From: JADLHS01 sp044225555 | GTDB lineage: Bacteria > Verrucomicrobiota > Verrucomicrobiia > Limisphaerales > JADLHS01 | DNA: 64,000 bases | Direction: 5' to 3' | Assembly (NCBI GenBank): GCA_044225555.1 | Contig: JBGAIM010000001.1 | Location: forward strand, 124,001-188,000 | Shown: piece after piece, positions 59,082 to 64,000 of the stretch | Layout of the letters: the number at the start of each line of letters is the position of its first letter | How positions within the stretch are numbered: the first letter of the stretch is position 1 | Translations under genes and position numbers: made by a program | The notes under the pieces: generated by a model | The model's input: the letters and a program-made list of their open reading frames with translations, nothing else | Database searches by the model: none | What the model was told of the DNA's origin: nothing

Positions 59082-59705
59082 TCATCGGTTTGCCAGTGAT
59101 CGCACCTTGGCGCGCAGTCCAGATTGGTCTTGTAGGCACTGCAACAGCGGTTCAACGTCGAGCCTGGAAGATACCACGACCATCTGCCGTCCATCGAAAG
59201 CCAGGACGCAACATTTCACCTGGCGGGTGGAAATGGCTTCGCCCGGCACATAGACGCCGACCATGCCTTCGCCATCCAATACCCCAACCAGACGCTCCCA
59301 ACCGCGGGCATTCAACACCGAGTCGGCGGTCGTGAGCATGGCGGCACGATCCGGAGTTTTCGACCCGGCTGTCAGTTCGTAAATACCCACTTCGACCCCG
59401 CGCACGGTTTGCACGGCCGCTCGCGCTTCGGGGTCCAGCGGGACAAAGGCAAGCCCGGCGCGAGCGACCCCGAAGGTTGCACGGCCGATGTTCAGGCCGA
59501 GGTGTTGTCGCCACTCAGCGCCGCTGGCTTTGGTCAGGCCATTCCGCAACGCTCGCGTATCGGAACTCAAATGAAAGTAGCTGGCCACTCCCAGTGCGAT
59601 CACGCCCAGCACGACCAGCGGGAACAGCAACGCCGCAATTCCCAGCCAGAGCCACTGGCGCCGGGCGGACGAATCAATCAACGGATGTGGCGGAGGTGGG
59701 TTCAT
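59082..59705 (-). CDS. Membrane-anchored hypothetical protein related to its neighbour
   Basis: Protein of 207 residues with one membrane helix at residues ~18-42 (WLWLGIAALLFPLVVLGVIALGVASYF) and an extracytoplasmic domain. The segment GWERLVGVLDGEGMVGVYVPG parallels GWERNVNVQGKDGEDVGVYT in the next gene, so both probably carry a DUF4252-like domain. A start 19 codons upstream is possible, but the ATG at MNPPPPHP is closer to the helix. Function unknown. Confidence 0.65.
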   Translation of the reverse strand: MNPPPPHPLIDSSARRQWLWLGIAALLFPLVVLGVIALGVASYFHLSSDTRALRNGLTKASGAEWRQHLGLNIGRATFGVARAGLAFVPLDPEARAAVQTVRGVEVGIYELTAGSKTPDRAAMLTTADSVLNARGWERLVGVLDGEGMVGVYVPGEAISTRQVKCCVLAFDGRQMVVVSSRLDVEPLLQCLQDQSGLRAKVRSLANR

Positions 59706-59781
59706 GGTGACCTGGGTTTGCAGGGTGGCCCGCCGGGGTCGGGGCGGTCGATCGCCCGACACCCGGCAGCGGTTACGTTGA

Positions 59782-60333
59782 TCACTTCTTGCCAGCCGTG
59801 CCGATTTCTTTGAGTGGGCTGATGTTCAAGCTCTCACCCAATGCCGAGATTTGCTCAGGCCGGATATCGCCAACGACATTGACCAGCACCACGTGCTGTG
59901 GATCAACCACGGTTACCGCCACCCCGGCCAGAGCTGAACCCGCGCGCGTCTGGGTGTAAACCCCGACGTCTTCGCCGTCCTTCCCTTGCACGTTGACGTT
60001 GCGTTCCCAGCCGTGACCGTCGAGATCCTGGCGGATACTCTGAATGCGCTTCTGCATCGCTTCGCGATTTTCGTCCGTCAACCCCACGACATAGACTTGA
60101 ACGAGTTGGACGTTGCGCAAGAGTTTGGCGGCGTCCGGCTGTTCCTTTTCCAGGAGTTGGGCCGCGAAGGTGAGCAAATTGCTCTTCACGTGGACTTCCA
60201 CGAATTCACCGCCTTTGCCAGGCGGTGTGAACTTGCCGAAGTCCACCAAACCCGAAGGTTCGGCGTAGGTCGTGAGACAAAGGCTGGCGGCGACGAGCGC
60301 CAGGGTGAATGGACGGCGGAGTAGTGTTTTCAT
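59782..60333 (-). CDS. Exported DUF4252-like protein
   Basis: Protein of 183 residues with a signal peptide (FTLALVAASLCLTTYA). The body (VDFGKFTPPGKGGEFVEVHV, RNVQLVQVYVVGLTDENREA, GWERNVNVQGKDGEDVGVYT and VVLVNVVGDIRPEQISALG) follows the layout of DUF4252 proteins, which are small exported proteins of unknown role. It is upstream of the membrane-anchored relative on the same strand, 76 bp apart, and the two are probably co-transcribed. Confidence 0.7.
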   Translation of the reverse strand: MKTLLRRPFTLALVAASLCLTTYAEPSGLVDFGKFTPPGKGGEFVEVHVKSNLLTFAAQLLEKEQPDAAKLLRNVQLVQVYVVGLTDENREAMQKRIQSIRQDLDGHGWERNVNVQGKDGEDVGVYTQTRAGSALAGVAVTVVDPQHVVLVNVVGDIRPEQISALGESLNISPLKEIGTAGKK

Positions 60334-60560
60334 GGTGATTTTGTTTTATGATAATTGAGGAATTAGTCGTTCCACGTGTAATACCCGCCGACGGGTCGCG
60401 ATGTTTCAGGAAAATTGCCACGACGGGTTTTGCACCAGGCGATGGGTGGTTTCTCCCAGCTGCCGCGGCCAGAATTTCCCAGCCCGGAACATTAGCCATA
60501 AGCGATTTTCCGTTGCCCGCGCCGACTAAAACCGCACACTTGCACCACCTGCCAAATCTT

Positions 60561-60986
60561 ATGAAAAGCAACACACGTCAAGGCCTTGCCGTTCTGATTG
60601 TCATTCTGGGTCTCGGGGCTGTTGTCGGCTGTGGGCCCGCTCACTTCATCAGCAACGCGGAGATTCCCACCGCTCAAACCCTCCGTCCTGTCATGTGGTC
60701 GCAAGCGGAACTGGCCGATCCGGCGTTCAAGAAAATCGCCGCCCCCGCTTTCCTCGACGCCGACTGGGCTGCCTTCACGGCGCTCGGTCAGCGTCTGCAG
60801 ATTTCCAGTGCGAAGCTCAAGCAGGATTTCTCCAAGGGTGCAGATTGGAATGCACTAGCGGATGCCCTCGGGATTCACGCCGGGGAACTGCTTGACGCCG
60901 CCCGGTCAAAGGATAACAAGGCGGCTTCCACCGCGCTCGCCTCCACGCGCGCCACTTGTCGCGCCTGCCACAAGGAATTCAAGTGA
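60561..60986 (+). CDS. Lipoprotein c-type cytochrome (cytochrome c'-like)
   Basis: Protein of 141 residues with a lipoprotein-like signal ending GAVVGC (Cys near residue 22). The single heme site CRACHKEFK lies at the extreme C-terminus. A C-terminal CxxCH after a helical body is the arrangement of class II cytochromes (cytochrome c' / c556). It is predicted to be anchored in the periplasm as an electron carrier or gas-binding protein. The ATG at MKSNTRQG starts the signal; longer in-frame starts lack support. Confidence 0.8.
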   Translation: MKSNTRQGLAVLIVILGLGAVVGCGPAHFISNAEIPTAQTLRPVMWSQAELADPAFKKIAAPAFLDADWAAFTALGQRLQISSAKLKQDFSKGADWNALADALGIHAGELLDAARSKDNKAASTALASTRATCRACHKEFK

Positions 60987-61062
60987 GCTCCCGGTCTCAA
61001 GGCCAAAATAGTGGCTGCGGATTTCTTGCTTCGCTGGGAGCCGCCGATTACATCTATTCGCC

Positions 61063-62244
61063 ATGAACCATCGCCATTTCCTCCTCAGCTTTGCTTTGGC
61101 CGCCACCCTGTCGGCATTTGCGGACGCGCCAAAACTCCCCGGCGTCGGGGACGCAATGCAGGAGTTGATCGCCAAAAACGAAATCGCCGGCGCGATCACG
61201 CTCGTCGTCACGAAGGACAAGTGCGTCCACCTCGAATCCACCGGCCTGGCGGACGTCGCCGCGGGGCGACCGATGACACCGGAGGCGTTGTTCTGGATCG
61301 CCTCGATGACCAAACCCATCACCGGCACCGCGATCCTCATGCTGCAGGATGAAGGCAAACTCAACGTCGCCGATCCAGTTGCGAAGTATCTGCCCGAGTT
61401 TGCCAATCTGAAAACGCCATCAGGCAAGCCTGCCAACCTGACCATCTCACAAATGCTCACGCATACCTCCGGCCTCGGCGAGGCGGGTGGCCCAGCGGCA
61501 CAGCAGGCCAGGACACTTGGTGATTTAGTCCCGATCTGGCTCGCTGCCCCGATGCAATACGAGCCGGGCGCAAAATGGAGTTACACGCAGAGCGGCATCA
61601 ACGCCGCGGCGCGCATCGTTGAGGTTGTCAGTGGAATGACCTTCGATGCGTTTCTCCAGAAACGGCTCTTCGACCCGCTGGGCATGACGAATACGACTTT
61701 TTACCCGACCGACGCGCAACGGGCACGCCTCGCCACCGCCTACGCGAAGAGCCGAGACACCGGCGCGCTGCAAGCGGTGCCTCCCCGTCCCGAGTTCGGC
61801 CCCCGCGACCGGCCACCCCAGGGGAATGGCGGACTCTATTCCACCGCGCCGGACTATGCGCGATTTTGCCAGATGCTGCTCAACGGCGGCACCCTTGAAG
61901 GTCGCCGCTACCTCAGCGCCGCAGCGATGAAATTCCTCACCACGCCGCAGACGGGCAACCTGCCAACCGGCTTCTTCCAGAACGAGACCTACGGCAATCA
62001 CGGCCCGAACTACGGTTGGGGCATCACCACTTGCATTCTGCGCACGCCTCACGAGGGCGTGGCCGCGGTGCTATCGCCCGGCAGTTACGGTCACGGCGGG
62101 GCGTGGGGCACCCAGGCATGGATTGATCCCGTGAAGGGGGTGGCGTACATATTGATGGTTCAGCGAGCCAATTTTCCCAACAGCGACGCCAGCGACGTCC
62201 GCCGCGAATTCCAGAAGTCGGCTGCCGCCGCGCTGGCGAAATAG
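61063..62244 (+). CDS. Secreted serine hydrolase (beta-lactamase / class C-like)
   Basis: Protein of 393 residues of the serine beta-lactamase-like family (Pfam Beta-lactamase), which includes esterases and peptidases. A signal peptide (FLLSFALAATLSAFA) comes first. The active-site SxxK is SMTK at residue ~81, and the second motif Tyr is in WSYTQSGIN near residue 174 (Q replaces the usual N of YxN). The third motif is probably GHGGAWG near the C-terminus, replacing KTG as in esterase-like members. Substrate unknown. It stands alone downstream of the cytochrome gene. Confidence 0.85.
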   Translation: MNHRHFLLSFALAATLSAFADAPKLPGVGDAMQELIAKNEIAGAITLVVTKDKCVHLESTGLADVAAGRPMTPEALFWIASMTKPITGTAILMLQDEGKLNVADPVAKYLPEFANLKTPSGKPANLTISQMLTHTSGLGEAGGPAAQQARTLGDLVPIWLAAPMQYEPGAKWSYTQSGINAAARIVEVVSGMTFDAFLQKRLFDPLGMTNTTFYPTDAQRARLATAYAKSRDTGALQAVPPRPEFGPRDRPPQGNGGLYSTAPDYARFCQMLLNGGTLEGRRYLSAAAMKFLTTPQTGNLPTGFFQNETYGNHGPNYGWGITTCILRTPHEGVAAVLSPGSYGHGGAWGTQAWIDPVKGVAYILMVQRANFPNSDASDVRREFQKSAAAALAK

Positions 62245-62312
62245 CAGAGCTGGGCGGTGCTAAGATTGCCGCCCGGTGGCATACTCACAACGAACCATTG
62301 GGAAAGGTTGCT

Positions 62313-62804
62313 ATGGGACAGACACCCGATGACAAGATCGCCCGCTGGATGGAGGCAGCCGGGCAGACTGGCAAGTCTGACTCGGTCCGCGACCGCGTCG
62401 TGGTTGCGGGAGAATTCCTGGAGAAAACGGCGCGCATGAGCGAAGCCGACGCCGGCGCTTGCCTGGGCGGAATTGATTTTTCGAAGCCTGTGGTTGTTGT
62501 GCGGCTTCCGCCCGGAGTGTACGTGCAATACGTGCAAAAGCACAAAGGCGTTTGGTTCACGGCGACGGGACTCACGCCAGACCTGGTCGGGCTCGCCGGG
62601 GGCAAACGGTCTCGCAAGCTGTTCTCTCCGGTGGGCACCGTGGTGGCTCTGGAGTCCACCGCGCGGTCGATCAAAGACACGTGGACTGCTGATCGGTTAT
62701 TTCAATCCATCAACCCGGCAGCCAAAGGCAAGCTGGGGCAGATGACCCGGGGCGGCGGCACGCAGTACGTCGTTTTCGATAAGAGCAGAATGCAGGAAAT
62801 CTAG
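62313..62804 (+). CDS. Hypothetical protein
   Basis: Protein of 163 residues with GGGAAAGG about 7 bases before the ATG. The N-terminal half is helical (DSVRDRVVVAGEFLEKTARM). The C-terminal half is beta-rich, opening with VVVVRLPPGVYVQYVQKHKG and including GGKRSRKLFSPVG. No signal peptide. The later half recalls short domains found at the ends of some polymorphic toxins, but the likeness is too weak to name a function. Confidence 0.5.
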   Translation: MGQTPDDKIARWMEAAGQTGKSDSVRDRVVVAGEFLEKTARMSEADAGACLGGIDFSKPVVVVRLPPGVYVQYVQKHKGVWFTATGLTPDLVGLAGGKRSRKLFSPVGTVVALESTARSIKDTWTADRLFQSINPAAKGKLGQMTRGGGTQYVVFDKSRMQEI

Positions 62805-62865
62805 ACTCTTTCGAGCGCCGACGGGAAGATTTTCGATGCCCTGGCCGAAGTTAACCGGGCTGGAA

Positions 62866-63357
62866 TCATCCGGCGAAGAACTCTCGCAACCGCATCGTCC
62901 GATAGGCGAATATCCTTTCGACGTCGCGCCGGACGAACAGCCAGTTCATGAGAGCCCCACCGCGGGGTCGGTAACGGACCTGGTCCGTGCATTGCGTTCC
63001 TCCGTCCATTTCCGCAAACGTGTGCGTGTGGTGCCAGAGTGTGTACGGACCGCGCAATTGAACATCTACAAATCGGTGTGGCGGATTCCATTCGGTTATC
63101 TCGGTTCGCCAGCGAACGGGAATGCCGTGTATCCGGATCCGATAGTCAATGCGTGTGCCCGGGCGCAGCGTGATCGGCTTTGGGGTGAGAATCTTGAAAC
63201 GCACCCAGGGCGGGGTGATGGATTCAAGATTGGCCGCGTCGGCAAAAAACTCGAACACCCCAGCCCGGGGACGTGGCAACCAAAGCTCGGAATCGAAGGC
63301 GAAGAAGTTCAGCGATGCTTTCCCGTTGTTGCCGCGTGGGGAATTTGTGCTAACCAT
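62866..63357 (-). CDS. SRPBCC family protein
   Basis: Protein of 163 residues of the START/polyketide-cyclase-like SRPBCC fold, which binds hydrophobic ligands. The hallmark opening is FFAFDSELWLPRPRAGVFEFFADAANLESITPPW, followed by strands RWRTEITEWNPPHRFVDVQ and the C-terminal helix. Ligand unknown. It diverges from the DUF2892 gene with only a few bases between the two starts. Confidence 0.85.
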   Translation of the reverse strand: MVSTNSPRGNNGKASLNFFAFDSELWLPRPRAGVFEFFADAANLESITPPWVRFKILTPKPITLRPGTRIDYRIRIHGIPVRWRTEITEWNPPHRFVDVQLRGPYTLWHHTHTFAEMDGGTQCTDQVRYRPRGGALMNWLFVRRDVERIFAYRTMRLREFFAG

Positions 63358-63362
63358 GCCTC

Positions 63363-63572
63363 ATGAAAAAGTTCTTCTCGCCCAACATCGACTCGCGGGG
63401 ACGGATCATTCGCGGCGCACTGGGCGGATTGCTGGTCATTGGGGGCGTGGTGGTTTGCGGCTACAATGTCTGGGCGGCGGTCGCGGTGATTTTGTCGGGT
63501 GGATTCTGTTTGTTTGAAGCGGTGCGCGGTTGGTGTGTCATGCGGGCCTGCGGCATAAAAACAAAAATGTAA
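63363..63572 (+). CDS. Small DUF2892-like membrane protein
   Basis: Protein of 69 residues with two hydrophobic helices (GALGGLLVIGGVVVCGYNVW and AVAVILSGGFCLFEAV). The pattern R-IRG-LG-LLV plus a second helix ending in a Cys-rich tail (WCVMRACGIKTKM) matches DUF2892 membrane proteins, some of which are fused to rhodanese domains. Function unknown. Confidence 0.7.
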   Translation: MKKFFSPNIDSRGRIIRGALGGLLVIGGVVVCGYNVWAAVAVILSGGFCLFEAVRGWCVMRACGIKTKM

Positions 63573-63576
63573 TCAC

Positions 63577-63593
63577 CCGGCCGGCTAGGCCGG
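63577..63593. terminator. Short GC hairpin between convergent genes
   Basis: CCGGCC-ggcta-GGCCGG immediately after the DUF2892 stop and overlapping the end of the B12-binding gene on the other strand. It is preceded by A-rich and followed by GC-rich DNA, so it may terminate the leftward transcript (U-rich on that side: complement of ACAAAAATG). Weakly supported. Confidence 0.35.
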
Positions 63594-64000
63594 CACGCGC
63601 ATTTCTTCGAGGATCTCGTAAAGGTTGTTCAATTCCTGCGCTCGAATCGCCTCAATCTTTTTCAGTGTCGGCGCATACGATTCAGCGGCCCGCCCTCCGG
63701 AGATAATGCTGATTTCCGCGGGCAGGTGTTTGCGGAGGCTCTCCAATTCCTGCGGCAGATTCGGATCGTCGCCGGGAAAGACGATGCTCAATGCCACCGC
63801 CCGTGCCTTGTGCTGAATCGCCGCTCCCGCAATCTCGACCGCCGGCAGGCTCGTGCCGAGATACACCACCCGCCAGCCCATGTCGTTGGCGGCGGCCGCC
63901 ACCATCACCGCGCCGAGTTCGTGGAGTTGACCGGCCGGCGTCCCGACAATCAACGTCGGGGCGTTGCTGTTCAGCGCGTACGACTTCGAGGAGCGGATAA
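63585..64000 (-). CDS. B12-binding domain protein, partial (MerR/CarH-like regulator)
   Basis: C-terminal 138 residues of a gene that runs off the right edge; the start lies outside. The sequence LIVGTPAGQLHELGAVMVAA, GWRVVYLGTSLP, AVALSIVFPGDDPNLPQELESL and ISIISGGRAAESY is a cobalamin-binding Rossmann domain. The GQLHELG segment is typical of MerR-type transcription regulators with a B12 domain (CarH/LitR group) rather than of methionine synthase. The regulator class is inferred; an N-terminal HTH would confirm it. Confidence 0.75.
   Translation of the reverse strand, partial: IRSSKSYALNSNAPTLIVGTPAGQLHELGAVMVAAAANDMGWRVVYLGTSLPAVEIAGAAIQHKARAVALSIVFPGDDPNLPQELESLRKHLPAEISIISGGRAAESYAPTLKKIEAIRAQELNNLYEILEEMRVPA

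Overview
The window looks like a chromosomal segment of a Verrucomicrobiota bacterium (Pedosphaera/Limisphaerales-like). This is inferred from gene content, not from a marker-gene tree. Supporting points are PQQ-type beta-propeller and DUF1080 proteins, HEAT-repeat enzymes, ECF sigma factors paired with Ser/Thr kinases that carry WD40 tails, and in-frame intergenic repeats inside genes. All genes have normal bacterial organisation.

Left flank (1-17,116), core genome: sufC (Fe-S assembly ATPase), an OPT oligopeptide transporter, a dienelactone hydrolase coupled to a PqiA-like membrane protein and rsmD, a beta-propeller protein, an ECF sigma factor with a membrane partner, and hemL. A carbohydrate block follows: a frameshifted sugar-binding protein, a HEAT-NodB deacetylase-like protein, a GH9 glycosidase and a DUF1080 protein. 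Then come a TSUP permease, a methyltransferase and the tmRNA gene ssrA.

Island (about 17,117-59,027, ~41.9 kb): the last 23 nt of ssrA and the 3 nt after it recur as a perfect 26-bp direct repeat at 59,002-59,027. A tyrosine integrase starts 60 bp inside the left copy. This is the structure of an element integrated into tmRNA. The island has three parts. (a) Integrase, two excisionase-like HTH proteins each followed by a larger unknown ORF, and an iterated AGTCCGC motif. (b) A secreted nuclease, a large RHS protein, a lipoprotein, and an expanded type I restriction-modification operon: hsdM remnant, hsdR, PD-(D/E)XK-like gene, hsdS, PHP/AAA ATPase of TrlF type, hsdM, UDG-like/HEPN-like gene, small ORF. 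Neighbouring genes there overlap or lie within a few bases, and hsdR contains an in-frame RAYT transposase with its REP palindromes. (c) A signalling block: exported proteins of unknown function, an ECF sigma factor and three zinc-ribbon Ser/Thr kinases, two of them with long WD40 tails.

Six sites in part (c) share TGTAACCTT-N16-GNGRAT (one first-box mismatch, CGTAACCTT). They lie upstream of the three kinases and three exported-protein genes, and are a candidate promoter set for the island's own sigma factor. This regulon-like module, the composite restriction operon and the RAYT-invaded hsdR are the most notable finds.

Right flank (59,028-64,000), core genome again: two related small exported/membrane proteins, a c-type cytochrome lipoprotein, a serine hydrolase, a hypothetical protein, an SRPBCC protein, a DUF2892 membrane protein and the C-terminal part of a B12-binding protein running off the end.
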